From Planctomycetota bacterium (lineage in GTDB: Bacteria > Planctomycetota > Phycisphaerae > Phycisphaerales > UBA1924), in contig JAGWZK010000005.1 in assembly GCA_018968885.1 (NCBI GenBank), positions 62,001 through 126,000 of the forward strand: a stretch of 64,000 nucleotides of DNA, in the 5' to 3' direction. Below, in pieces: positions 31,986 through 40,953 of the stretch (the stretch's first letter is position 1; the number at the start of each line of letters is the position of its first letter). The position numbers were made by a program, and so were the translations under genes. The notes beneath the pieces are model-generated. The model was not told the DNA's origin. It saw only the letters and a list, made by a program, of their open reading frames with translations, and did not search any database.

Positions 31986-32657
31986 GTGCTTCTGCTGGTC
32001 GTCTATGCCGCCGCGGTCTGGTATGCCCTCTACGCCTGGCGTCGTTCCTGGCGCGGCCTCCTCATCTGGATCGGAGCCATCGGCCTCCTCATCCTCGTCG
32101 CTTTCCTGCACTATTGGTCATGGCTCGTCAGTCGCGGCTGGATTATCCAGCCCCCCATGCGAGTCATGTTCTACCCGTACATCGCCCTCGTCGGCATCGC
32201 CGGCATCATCTTCTATCTCATGCCTCGCTCATCCGCTCGCCGCCCCTGCCCGCGCTGCGGCTACGAAGTGCACGGCCTTATCGAAGAAGGCCAATTCAAC
32301 TGCCCGGAGTGCGGCTCAGCCCATGCCGCGCCCTATCCACCCCGCACCGTCATCACACGCTGTTTCTGCTGCGATACCAATCTTCGCGGCACTCTCGCTC
32401 GTCCTGATGTCCGGTGCCATCGCTGCTCAGCGCTCCATGTGATAGGTGCATCCGAGCGTGGGCTCGTGCGTTCTGCTTCAACCCCGCAGCCAACGGTACA
32501 GAACGCCGCACCCCAGGACGCCGATGGGAATACCCACCAAGGCGAGAATCCGCAGCATCCGCAATTGACCAAAGGTCAGGGGATCGATCAGGGCGATCGC
32601 GCCGACCGTGCCACCGCTCAAGAGTCCGTCCTGCCTGCTCAGCCAGAGCATCGCTGA
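31986..32657 (+). CDS. membrane protein with two zinc ribbons; 3' end overlaps the next gene antisense
   Basis: The 223-residue product has two or three membrane segments (about 2-20, 25-45 and 60-78). A cytoplasmic tail then carries two Cys4 sites: CPRCGYEVHGL with CPECGS (about 88-112), and CFCCDTNLRG with CHRC (about 123-148). After that comes a Gln/Asp-rich tail. The last 180 nt overlap the convergent GldG-like gene, so the tail may be an accident of a missing stop. A TTG at 31980 is a possible earlier start, but GTG 31986 has a TACCCT hexamer 5 nt upstream. It resembles the protein at 22667-23368. Confidence 0.65.
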   Translation: MLLLVVYAAAVWYALYAWRRSWRGLLIWIGAIGLLILVAFLHYWSWLVSRGWIIQPPMRVMFYPYIALVGIAGIIFYLMPRSSARRPCPRCGYEVHGLIEEGQFNCPECGSAHAAPYPPRTVITRCFCCDTNLRGTLARPDVRCHRCSALHVIGASERGLVRSASTPQPTVQNAAPQDADGNTHQGENPQHPQLTKGQGIDQGDRADRATAQESVLPAQPEHR

Positions 32658-34562
32658 ATCCAGCAATTCGGCATTGCCTGGAAACTCTGCCACCTCGCGC
32701 CCGTCAATCGTGGTCCGCTGATTGAGAACAAAGTCCGCCATCCAGTTGTTGCTTCCCACCGCCACCACACGCTGCACCTGCCCCGAGTGTTCCCGTTCCA
32801 CACTCCGCGCGATCACCATCGGATCCGGCCTCGCATCCTTGCTCGCGTCATACGTCGGAATCGGCTGAATAAGCGCCCGCTGTGCTGCCGGGGTCTGCCA
32901 CACACCAAGCCATTGCGATTCGCACCACACATTCTCCGAAACTGGAATCTGCACCAGCGCCGCAGACTTCACTCCCGTCTCCGCGCTGATCGTCAGCGGG
33001 AAACCCGCAAATGTCCGCAAGTTCCGCATTCCTGCCGCGATGGTGCTCCCCAACTCGCTTCCAGTCGCTTCTGGAGCCAATGCTAGCGCATCCGGCGAAA
33101 TTGTCGTGCTCCCGCCGCTCCCCGTCACGCGAGTGAAAATCGGCCGCGCCGAATCCGCCTTGAGTCCCACCGCCTCGATCGCCGCCGCGATCGGGTCCGG
33201 CTGTCCCGCGCTCGGCAGCACCGATGGATTCAGGTTCACCAGCACTGAGCCCCCATCCGCGATCACCCGCGAAAGGGCTGCTCCCAGCTTCTGTGCTCGC
33301 TGCGCTCCCGGCAATCCACCCGTTCCTCCCGATGCCGATGAATCCGGGCTGAGCGCGATGTACACCACCGGCCGCGCTGCCGTCCCCCGCAAATCAGCAA
33401 ATCCCGGTGGCACATCCATCGTCAGCACCGGCCATTCCACCACCTCAAAGTTCCGCAGCGTCAATCGTGCCAGCAACGTCTCAAACAGTCTCCCCCGTTC
33501 CAGCACACTCTGCGCCTCGGCATGCATGAAAACCGCGATCGGCCTCACCGCACTCGACATCGATGCCAATCCCGTCGCCAGCAATTCCTCCGCCCGCCTT
33601 CTCGCATCCGCGCGGCTTCCCGGCGCAAACAATTCATCAAAGTCCAGCGCCAGCAATCCCGGCTCCTCAGGACCCATCAACAGCACACCCCGCGGCGACT
33701 TCAATGCATCCACAATCCGCACCACCGCCGGTGCTTTCGCTGCGTTGAATGCGCTGATCGCCCCTTGTGCACGTGTGTTCGCCTCTGTAATGCTCCGCAC
33801 CACGCTCCGCGTCGCCAGGATCAATTCATCCGACGCCCCCGGTGCCTCTCCCACCGAAGCCAGTTCCGAAGCAAACTTTCCAAACTGCTCCGTCGCCAGT
33901 CCCAGCGCATCACGCACCGGTCGCGCCACCGCCTGCGCATTCAGTTCCGGCATCCCCGCCCCGATTGGGTCCGCGCCGAGATCCGCCGTCGCCTTCGCCG
34001 CCAGATCCATCAGATTCCGCCCCGCGGCACGCACCGCCGAGGCCCGCCGCGTCGCCGCCTCCCGATTCGCCGGTGAAAAAGTCTTGGCCAGTTCATCCAT
34101 CCCCGGCCCGACCACTTCACTCAGATCCTTGCCAAACGCGCCCGTCGCATCGATCAATGCCTTCGCGCTCGACGCATACCCCTTGACCCCTGAAGTCTCG
34201 GCATTTGCCAGCGACTGCACCAGCGACACAAACTGCTCGCGTCCGCCGCCCCCGGTGTCGAGCACCGAAAACGTCACCTTCGCGCCAGATCGTTCGAACA
34301 ACTCCACCGTTTCCAGCACGCTCCGCTTGGCTTGTGCTTCCAGCGTCGCAAAATCACCCCAGATCGCTACTTGGTGCGGCTGTTGCAATCCCGAGAGCAG
34401 CTTCACCGTCCGCGCGCTAAGCGCATGCTCACGCGTCGCCGTGACATCCCACCGTGTGCCAAATCGCTCACCCAGCGACACCGCGCTGATCGTGCACACC
34501 AGCGCTGCCAGCACGCCCAGCCCGATCCACCACGCCGCCTTCATTCCGCCGGAAGTGTTCAT
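32478..34562 (-). CDS. GldG-like auxiliary component of an ABC transporter
   Basis: The 694-residue product has one N-terminal membrane segment (about 7-29), a large extracytoplasmic body and a C-terminal membrane segment (about 670-690). The body begins with RFGTRWDVTATREHALSART and contains two thioredoxin-like halves (QVAIWGDF, then a long stretch up to YDASKDARPDP). This is the layout of the GldG/ABC-type uncharacterised transport family that accompanies GldA and GldF in gliding bacteria and in many other organisms. The start ATG 34562 overlaps the upstream permease stop by 4 nt. It is the last gene of the operon. Confidence 0.82.
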   Translation of the reverse strand: MNTSGGMKAAWWIGLGVLAALVCTISAVSLGERFGTRWDVTATREHALSARTVKLLSGLQQPHQVAIWGDFATLEAQAKRSVLETVELFERSGAKVTFSVLDTGGGGREQFVSLVQSLANAETSGVKGYASSAKALIDATGAFGKDLSEVVGPGMDELAKTFSPANREAATRRASAVRAAGRNLMDLAAKATADLGADPIGAGMPELNAQAVARPVRDALGLATEQFGKFASELASVGEAPGASDELILATRSVVRSITEANTRAQGAISAFNAAKAPAVVRIVDALKSPRGVLLMGPEEPGLLALDFDELFAPGSRADARRRAEELLATGLASMSSAVRPIAVFMHAEAQSVLERGRLFETLLARLTLRNFEVVEWPVLTMDVPPGFADLRGTAARPVVYIALSPDSSASGGTGGLPGAQRAQKLGAALSRVIADGGSVLVNLNPSVLPSAGQPDPIAAAIEAVGLKADSARPIFTRVTGSGGSTTISPDALALAPEATGSELGSTIAAGMRNLRTFAGFPLTISAETGVKSAALVQIPVSENVWCESQWLGVWQTPAAQRALIQPIPTYDASKDARPDPMVIARSVEREHSGQVQRVVAVGSNNWMADFVLNQRTTIDGREVAEFPGNAELLDSAMLWLSRQDGLLSGGTVGAIALIDPLTFGQLRMLRILALVGIPIGVLGCGVLYRWLRG

Positions 34563-35314
34563 CGCCACCTCCGCGCGGTCACCATCAGCCACGTGATTCC
34601 CATGCACATTGCGCTCGTGGCGACAAAGAACACCACATGCCGCGTATCAATCAACCCGCGCGAGAAATCCGCCACCCGCGCATGCACATTCACATATCCC
34701 ACCGCGCGTGACAGCCACTCCGGCGCACGCTCCAATGGCACCGCTGGCAGCATCAGCACCAGCAGCAGCGCAAACAGCGTTCCCAGATACGCCAGTGTCT
34801 GATTCGCCGTCATGCTTGAGGCCAGCATCCCGATTGCCACATACAGCATCCCCAGCAGCATCAGGCACAGATACCCCGCCACCAGCGGCCCCGCATCGGG
34901 TTTCGGGCTGGCCACTCCCACCAGGATCGCCAAAAGTCCCAGCGATGGAATCATCATCAACGCGACAAACGCCACGCTTCCCACATACTTCCCCAGCACC
35001 ACTGCCCATTCCGACACCGGGCTGGTCATCAGCGATTCCATCGTGCCGCTGCGATACTCCTCGCTGAATGTCCTCATTGTGATCGCTGGCGTCACCGGCA
35101 AGAGCAGCCACCCCGCCAGAGCAAAAAAGCCTCTCATCGTCGCGGGCTGTGACGGAATCAGTGTCGATGTCACAAACACCAACCCCGTCACAAACGCAAA
35201 CAGCGCCATCACCACCCATCCCACCGGCATCCGAAACAACGACCCCGTCTCCCGCGCTGCCACCGCCACCATCGGCCCCAGAAATTTCGGGCGTTTTCTT
35301 CCCTGAGTGCTCAT
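34559..35314 (-). CDS. ABC-2 type permease, GldF-like
   Basis: The 251-residue product has six predicted membrane helices (about 27-50, 62-83, 107-130, 140-165, 172-192 and 228-246). The ABC-2 permease hallmark TMRTFSEEYRSGTMESLMTSP (a part of about 20 residues, 78-98) couples it to the ATPase. It is translationally linked to both neighbours: the ATPase stop overlaps its start by 4 nt, and its own stop overlaps the GldG-like start. The substrate is unknown; in Bacteroidetes the GldAFG complex is tied to gliding motility, but no other gliding genes are visible here. Confidence 0.88.
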   Translation of the reverse strand: MSTQGRKRPKFLGPMVAVAARETGSLFRMPVGWVVMALFAFVTGLVFVTSTLIPSQPATMRGFFALAGWLLLPVTPAITMRTFSEEYRSGTMESLMTSPVSEWAVVLGKYVGSVAFVALMMIPSLGLLAILVGVASPKPDAGPLVAGYLCLMLLGMLYVAIGMLASSMTANQTLAYLGTLFALLLVLMLPAVPLERAPEWLSRAVGYVNVHARVADFSRGLIDTRHVVFFVATSAMCMGITWLMVTARRWR

Positions 35315-36249
35315 GCCGCACCTCTTCCGCCCCGCCCGGCCTTCTCCAAAATCTCCATGAAGGCCCGTTCCAAGGACGGCTGATCTTCCCGCAGTTCACT
35401 CAGCACCACGCTTACGCTCGCCGCCAGTTCCACCACCTTCTGGCGCGTCATGTTGACCTTCATCACACTCAGACGCACTTCACCCGGCTCACCCTTGAGC
35501 GTGTGTACGCTCCAACCACCTTTCTCAAACCCTTCGCGCAACCGGGCTCCGTCCCCCTCCGCGCAACTCACCACTATCCGCCCGCTCCCCCGAGTCATTT
35601 TCGCAATCGACCCATCCGCCAGAAGTTCTCCCCCGCCAATGACCAGCACCCGCGAACACATCCGCTCCACCTCCGCCAGAATGTGCGAAGAGATCAGCAT
35701 CGTCCGCTTCTGCGCCAGCTCCGACACCACCGAGCGAAACTGCACGATCTGCGCCGGGTCCAATCCATTCCCTGGTTCATCCAGGATCACCACCTCAGGG
35801 TCATGCACCAGCGCGCCCGCCAACCCCACCCTTTGCCGAAATCCCTTCGACAGCGTCCCCACCCGCTGCTGCCGCACACCGCTGAGCAGGCACCTTTCGA
35901 TCTCTCTCCCTGCCGCCATTCCTGCCTCGCGCCGTCCCATCCCCGCCAGTGCACCTCGATATCGGATGTACTGCTCCACCTGCATCTCCGGGTACAGGGG
36001 CGTCGATTCCGGCAGGTAACCAAGCCGCGATCTTCCTAATCCCGGGTCCACCGCCAAGTCCGTCCCACCGATCAGCACCTTCCCCGCAGTGGGGGCCAGG
36101 TACGCGGTCATCATGCGAATGCTGGTCGTCTTACCCGCCCCGTTAGGACCCAAGAGTCCCGTAATCTCACCCGGCTCGAGTCGGAATGAGACATTCCGCA
36201 CCGCCGTCATCGCTCCGAACTGCTTGGATACGCCCTGCAACTCAATCAC
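35311..36249 (-). CDS. ABC transporter ATPase, GldA-like
   Basis: The 312-residue product powers the transporter made with the two following genes. Walker A GPNGAGKT is at 34-41, the signature stretch TLSKGFRQRVGLAGALVHDP follows at about 133-152, and Walker B is VVILDEPGNGLDP (about 153-165). The H-loop is in SSHILAEVERMC. The C-terminal 80 residues form the usual extra domain of ABC-2 ATPases. The start is GTG 36249, with TATGCT 8 nt upstream and no Shine-Dalgarno. It is the first gene of a three-gene operon. Confidence 0.93.
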   Translation of the reverse strand: MIELQGVSKQFGAMTAVRNVSFRLEPGEITGLLGPNGAGKTTSIRMMTAYLAPTAGKVLIGGTDLAVDPGLGRSRLGYLPESTPLYPEMQVEQYIRYRGALAGMGRREAGMAAGREIERCLLSGVRQQRVGTLSKGFRQRVGLAGALVHDPEVVILDEPGNGLDPAQIVQFRSVVSELAQKRTMLISSHILAEVERMCSRVLVIGGGELLADGSIAKMTRGSGRIVVSCAEGDGARLREGFEKGGWSVHTLKGEPGEVRLSVMKVNMTRQKVVELAASVSVVLSELREDQPSLERAFMEILEKAGRGGRGAA

Positions 36250-36257
36250 AGTGGCAG

Positions 36258-36263
36258 AGCATA
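36258..36263 (-). promoter_or_regulatory. -10-like hexamer for the ABC operon
   Basis: TATGCT on the minus strand, 8 nt before GTG 36249. Confidence 0.45.
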
Positions 36264-36429
36264 CCCACCCGTCGCATCCGCTTCATCTATCCCTGCGTAT
36301 ATGACAGCGCCTTCACACCCTACTTGCTCCCCTGAAAGGGCACCAGCAAGGTCAAGGTCGGAGGTGGTCTACTCTTTTGCACGCCTGTGGTACTGGGCTG
36401 CCGCTCGGCAGCTTGCCTGTGTCGGACCG

Positions 36430-37962
36430 ATGATGACCCTCACGATGACCTCAGAATCATCGCTCAACGTGCTGCTCGAAGCCGTCGGTGAGGGCGTCGC
36501 TCTCATCTCGTCCACAGGCGAAGTCGTTTTCGCCAACGAACTTTTCCGCTCCCTCGATCCCGCCGCCATCACCCGCATCGGCACCGTTTGTCGAGGCCTT
36601 CATTCCTCCGCCTCCCTGCGCAGTGGCACCCCCGCTCAGCCCGGACCATGGCGAGTCGAGGCCTCCTCTGCCGATGGTTCCCGCTGGTACGGCGTCACCA
36701 TAGCGCAAGTCCCCAGTACGCAGGTACCTGCTCCCGCCTCAACGCAGTATTCCGTCGTCGTTCGGGATATCACCCCCGAACGAGCTTTCCGTCAGAAAGT
36801 CGAAGCCATCGATCGCGCTGGCAGCGACCTCCTGTCTTTCGACGCCGAAACGGTCCGCCGGATGCACCCGGTGGACCGTTTGCGTATGGCCGAAGAGAAA
36901 ATCGTCCGCTACGCCCAGGAACTGCTCCACTTCGATCACTTCGCCATCCGCATCCTCGAAGAGAAAACCGGCAAGCTCCAGCTCACCATCCAGCACGGCA
37001 TGCCACCCGAGTTCGGCGATATCGACATCTACGCCAAAGCCGAGGGCAACGGCATCTCCGGCTACGTCGCCGCCACCGGCCAAAGCTACATCTGCAACGA
37101 CACCTCCAGCGATCCCCTCTTCCTCCCCGGTCTCGCTGGTGCCCGCAGTTCCCTCACCGTCCCTCTCAAACTTGCTGATCGCGTCATCGGCATTCTCAAC
37201 ATCGAATCCCGCGAAGGCACCCACTTCTCCGAGGAGGACCGCCTCTTCGCCGAGATGTTCACCCGCTATGCCGCCCTGGCCCTCCACACCCTCGATCTTC
37301 TCGTCGTAGAGCGTTCCAACACCAACGAGGTCACCAGCAAGCGCGTCGAGTCCGAAGTCGGCAAACCCCTGGATCAACTCCTCGACTCCATCCGCCGCTT
37401 CGCGGCTTCCTCCCGCGACGGGCGCTCTGACGAAACTGCCTCCCAGATCGAACACCTCCTCTCTTCCGCCGAAGATGTCCGAGATCGCGCTCGCGGCTTG
37501 GCGGCTGGCTCGCAAACCGTCTTTGCCGCCGACTTCGGCAAATCCAAGCCCGTCGCCGAAGCACTTCTGGATCGCAAACGCGTCCTCGTCGCCGACGATG
37601 AACCCCGCGTCCGCAAGATCATCGGCGACATTTTGCGCCACCACGGCTGCGAGGTCACCATCGTCGATTCCGGTTCCTCCGCCATCGCCACCCTTGAGGC
37701 CGCCTCCCGTCAGGAGATTCCCGCCTTTGACCTTGTCCTCTCCGATATCAAGATGCCCGACAAGACTGGCTACGAGGTATTCTCCGCTGCCCGCCTTTCC
37801 CGTTCCGATCTTCCCGTCATCCTCATGACCGGCTTTGGCTACGACCCTCACCACAGCATCGTCCGCGCCAGCCAGAATGGTTGCAAGCAGGTCCTCTTCA
37901 AACCTTTCGAAGCCGCCCTCCTCCTCGACGAAGTCCGCAAGGCCCTCTCCAATCCTGTCTGA
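36430..37962 (+). CDS. PAS-GAF-receiver signalling protein without kinase
   Basis: The 510-residue product has a PAS-like domain (about 8-120: LLEAVGEGVALISSTGEVVF), a GAF domain (about 155-300, with GISGYVAATGQSYICND and LTVPLKLADRVIGILNIES), a linker helix, and a C-terminal receiver (about 383-505). The receiver has Asp389-Asp390, phosphoacceptor Asp439 (LSDIKMPDKTG) and Lys in LFKPFE, so it should be functional. No histidine-kinase or output domain is present. The start is uncertain: the frame is open from ATG 36301, but the extra 43 residues do not look conserved. TACTCT at 36370-36375 could be its -10 with a leader of about 50 nt. Confidence 0.82.
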   Translation: MMTLTMTSESSLNVLLEAVGEGVALISSTGEVVFANELFRSLDPAAITRIGTVCRGLHSSASLRSGTPAQPGPWRVEASSADGSRWYGVTIAQVPSTQVPAPASTQYSVVVRDITPERAFRQKVEAIDRAGSDLLSFDAETVRRMHPVDRLRMAEEKIVRYAQELLHFDHFAIRILEEKTGKLQLTIQHGMPPEFGDIDIYAKAEGNGISGYVAATGQSYICNDTSSDPLFLPGLAGARSSLTVPLKLADRVIGILNIESREGTHFSEEDRLFAEMFTRYAALALHTLDLLVVERSNTNEVTSKRVESEVGKPLDQLLDSIRRFAASSRDGRSDETASQIEHLLSSAEDVRDRARGLAAGSQTVFAADFGKSKPVAEALLDRKRVLVADDEPRVRKIIGDILRHHGCEVTIVDSGSSAIATLEAASRQEIPAFDLVLSDIKMPDKTGYEVFSAARLSRSDLPVILMTGFGYDPHHSIVRASQNGCKQVLFKPFEAALLLDEVRKALSNPV

Positions 37963-38099
37963 AATCACCCGTCATCCCCTCCCAACAAACCAACTCTCAC
38001 TCGACCCCATTCACCCGCTCTTTCGATTTGCGATGTGTAACCTGCCACTTGAACTTGCCCTGCTGCCAAGTTGCTAGTGCGTTTCTTCAGGAGATTTCC

Positions 38100-39458
38100 A
38101 TGAGCCGTTCGTCAACTCTCGCCATCCTGTGCATCACTGCTTTGGCTGGCACCGCCCTCGCCTTCCCCACCCCCGGCCCCGACGTCATCGTCGGCGATCT
38201 CCACGATGTCCTGGCGTACGGCCAAACCGGCGGAATCTCTGCATTCAGCGTCGGCACCGTCTCCTGCAATATTGGCAACCAGCGACTCTCCTGGATCAGC
38301 GGCAACAACCAGCACCCTGTCATCGGCACCAACATGTTCCGCTACAAGGTCGTCAACGGCGCTGGCCGCTTTGAGCAGATCGGCCAATCTTGGCTTAAGC
38401 ACGGCTTCTACGCCCTCTCTGGCTCCCTCTGCTCCCCCTGTGGCGACCCCACCGACGGCACCCAGCTTGGAGTTGGCTGCTCCGATCCATATTCAGCATC
38501 TCTGAACGGCTCGCAATCCAACCTGGGCCCTCGCTCGCAGGTCAACGCATCCACTGGCTATTACCCCTTCCCCGTCACCGGTGTCACTTCACCCGCGGCC
38601 ATCATCGGCCGCCGCCTTCAAGTGCGGAACACCGATCTGGCCGCCGCCGAAAATGCCGGCGCCACATACTTCGTCGAAGGTCAGTACGTTTCTGCCGATG
38701 AGTGTGCTTACGGCGCTGGGGCCCAGTTCAATAACGCCTCGTTCCGCCGCGTGAATGTGTCGTTTGCCAGCAATCAGTACAACATCGCCCTCAACTCCAC
38801 CACCCAGCGTCAGAAAGCCGCCATCTTTGCCTGGCGCGATGTCATAGATAGCACGGTGAACATTCAGGAGCAGGATGTCCGCAGCGATGGTCGCTTCATC
38901 ATCGCCCACAAGGTGACGCAGGTCGCCCCCAACCGCTGGACCTATGAGTACGCATTGCAGAATCTCAATAGCGATCGCGGTGCCGGGTCTTTCACGGTCA
39001 ATTTCCCCTGCAGTGCTTTGCAGCAGGATGTCGGGTTCAACGCGTCATTCTCTCACTCTGGTGAGCCCTATGACAATTCCCCTTGGGCCGCGAATTTCTC
39101 CACCCCCGGTCAAGTGACCTGGGCCACAGCGCAGAATTTCACCCAGAATCCAAACGCCAACGCCCTCCGATGGGGCACCATGAACAACTTCCGCTTCACC
39201 ACCAATCGCCCCCCACGCAACGGCACCGCCACCATCGGCCTCTTCAAGCCGGGCAGTGGGGCGACCATCTCTTTCGGTGTGCAGGTTCCTCGCTCCATGA
39301 GCGATTTCAACGCGGACAACATCACCGACTTCTTCGATTATCTTGATTTCGTCCAGGCCTTCAGCGATAGCAGCATGACCGCTGACACCGACGGTGACGG
39401 CACCCTCGACTTCTTTGATTACCTCGACTTCGTCACCGCATTCTCCGCTGGTTGCTGA
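38100..39458 (+). CDS. secreted protein with C-terminal GC-type dockerin-like repeat
   Basis: The 452-residue product has a signal peptide (about 1-22: MSRSSTLAILCITALAGTAL) and a beta-rich body with several cysteine pairs (for example CSPCGDP). The C-terminus carries two EF-hand-like repeats, DFNADNITDFFDYLDFVQAF and DTDGDGTLDFFDYLDFVTAF, and ends in AGC. This dockerin-like ending is common on exported planctomycete proteins, and in some lineages it is read as a surface-sorting or docking tag; that role is inferred. AGGAG at 38089-38093 lies 6 nt before ATG 38100. A strong terminator follows. The body does not match a family I know. Confidence 0.85.
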   Translation: MSRSSTLAILCITALAGTALAFPTPGPDVIVGDLHDVLAYGQTGGISAFSVGTVSCNIGNQRLSWISGNNQHPVIGTNMFRYKVVNGAGRFEQIGQSWLKHGFYALSGSLCSPCGDPTDGTQLGVGCSDPYSASLNGSQSNLGPRSQVNASTGYYPFPVTGVTSPAAIIGRRLQVRNTDLAAAENAGATYFVEGQYVSADECAYGAGAQFNNASFRRVNVSFASNQYNIALNSTTQRQKAAIFAWRDVIDSTVNIQEQDVRSDGRFIIAHKVTQVAPNRWTYEYALQNLNSDRGAGSFTVNFPCSALQQDVGFNASFSHSGEPYDNSPWAANFSTPGQVTWATAQNFTQNPNANALRWGTMNNFRFTTNRPPRNGTATIGLFKPGSGATISFGVQVPRSMSDFNADNITDFFDYLDFVQAFSDSSMTADTDGDGTLDFFDYLDFVTAFSAGC

Positions 39459-39491
39459 GAAATCGCAGGATTCACGTCAACACCACATACG

Positions 39492-39518
39492 CGGCCCTGC
39501 TTCGGCAGGGCCGTTTTT
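39492..39518 (+). terminator. terminator of the dockerin-type gene
   Basis: CGGCCCTGC, loop TTCG and GCAGGGCCG form a perfect nine-pair stem, followed by five T. Confidence 0.92.
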
Positions 39519-39715
39519 GTTCGCCAAGAACCAGAATCCGGTCTATCAGCGGCTCGCTGGCATTCCGCCCTTTCCACAGCGCTGGTGCTCCTAAAACGTC
39601 GGATTTCTCGATTCATGGGAAAAGTTGGCCAACAGTCGGGAAATGGTCAAATCTCCGGCAGGGCGAACCGGTTGACCGATAACAACGTACCTTGTCTTTT
39701 CACGAAAGGTGCTTC

Positions 39716-40771
39716 ATGCTCGCGTGTTCAAACTCAATCCTGGTTGCCATCGCCGCATCGGTGGCGTGCGCCCAACCCGCTGTTACAACATCCGATGCGT
39801 CTGCGCCGACTCCCGCAAAGTCCGCATCATCAGCGCCGATACAGGCATCGCTGCTCCGCGAGGAAGCCATCTCCACTTTGGAGTCCCTTGCCAACGACTC
39901 GAATCCCGAGATTCGCGCTAATGTCGTCGAGGCTGCTGGCGGATTGAGCTCGGCCGGCAACTCAGGTGGTGGACGGTTGCGTCCGATCATCGAACGCGGC
40001 TTGACGGATCCCAGTGCCGCCGTTCAAACCGTCGCGTTGATGGTGGTTGGCCGGAACAAGATTAAGGAACTCGCGCCGCTGGCTCGGACATCGGTCTCGT
40101 CGGACAACATGTATGTCAAATCGGCTGCAATCTTTGCCCTGTCGGCCGCCGGCGTGGAAGTGGATCAGACGCCACTCGCCAACATCCTTCTGAATGGAGA
40201 AAAGCCGCAAATTCGAGCGCACGCTGCGTTCATTCTGGGTGAGATCCGCAACCCTTCGGCGCTCGGACTGCTGCGGCAGGCCGCTCGCGAAAAGCTCATC
40301 ATGGCGAGCGAATCGCAGGTCAAGTCATATCAACTTCAGATTGCCGAAGCACTGGTCAAGTTGGGAGATCAAAGCCAGATCGATACCGTTCGAGCAGCTC
40401 TGTATTCCGGCCCTGACGATCTTGAAGCAGTGGCCCTGGCGGCGCAGATTCTCGGCACTCTTGGCGACACTGGGGCTCGAAACAACCTGATCAACCTTTC
40501 GGTGTATAAGGACCGGGCGGGGACTCCATTGCCGGCGGATGTCCGGCTGGCCGTCGCTGCGGCGTTGGCCAAGCTAGGTGAACCCGATGCGGCCATGATC
40601 GCAACGGAATTTGTCACGCACGCTGAGCCCGCCATACGCAAGCAGGCGGCTTATGTCATGGGGCTGGGTGGAAAGAACGCGTTGGCCGTCCATCTGAGCA
40701 CGCTGCTCAAGGATCAGGATGCGGGTGTGCGGGTCGCTGCGGCGGATGCGATTCTCAAATTCAAACGCTGA
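39716..40771 (+). CDS. exported HEAT-repeat protein
   Basis: The 351-residue product begins with a signal peptide (about 1-20: MLACSNSILVAIAASVACAQ). It then has about seven alpha-alpha HEAT-type repeats, for example NPEIRANVVEAAGGL, KPQIRAHAAFILGEIRNPSAL and EPAIRKQAAYVMGLGGKNAL. It is the second exported HEAT protein in the window (see 11424-13628) and probably a periplasmic binding scaffold. GAAAGG at 39704-39709 is the Shine-Dalgarno for ATG 39716; the frame is open back to 39692. The 197-nt gap before it holds no gene, only the upstream terminator and a possible TTGACC element at 39672-39677. Confidence 0.8.
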   Translation: MLACSNSILVAIAASVACAQPAVTTSDASAPTPAKSASSAPIQASLLREEAISTLESLANDSNPEIRANVVEAAGGLSSAGNSGGGRLRPIIERGLTDPSAAVQTVALMVVGRNKIKELAPLARTSVSSDNMYVKSAAIFALSAAGVEVDQTPLANILLNGEKPQIRAHAAFILGEIRNPSALGLLRQAAREKLIMASESQVKSYQLQIAEALVKLGDQSQIDTVRAALYSGPDDLEAVALAAQILGTLGDTGARNNLINLSVYKDRAGTPLPADVRLAVAAALAKLGEPDAAMIATEFVTHAEPAIRKQAAYVMGLGGKNALAVHLSTLLKDQDAGVRVAAADAILKFKR

Positions 40772-40953
40772 ATCCCCCTCGATTTGAGCCGATAGACCGT
40801 CTCCCGACAATCTGCCGCCCAATTGGTCCGGCAGCTTGATCGCTCCAATAATCCCCTCCCCGTGGATTACCTCGGGAGTGTTTTTGGGTGGGGGGTGGCG
40901 CGATGTCGCGTTGCCCCGGTCCCCAGTCACCGACTTATTCGATTGGAGTTTCC

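Noticed and set aside
33040..34596. 518-codon plus-strand open frame
   Set aside because: Antisense to the GldG-like gene; Ser/Ala/Pro/Arg-rich composition typical of shadow frames.
36739..37968. 409-codon minus-strand open frame
   Set aside because: Antisense to the PAS-GAF-receiver gene and without recognisable motifs.
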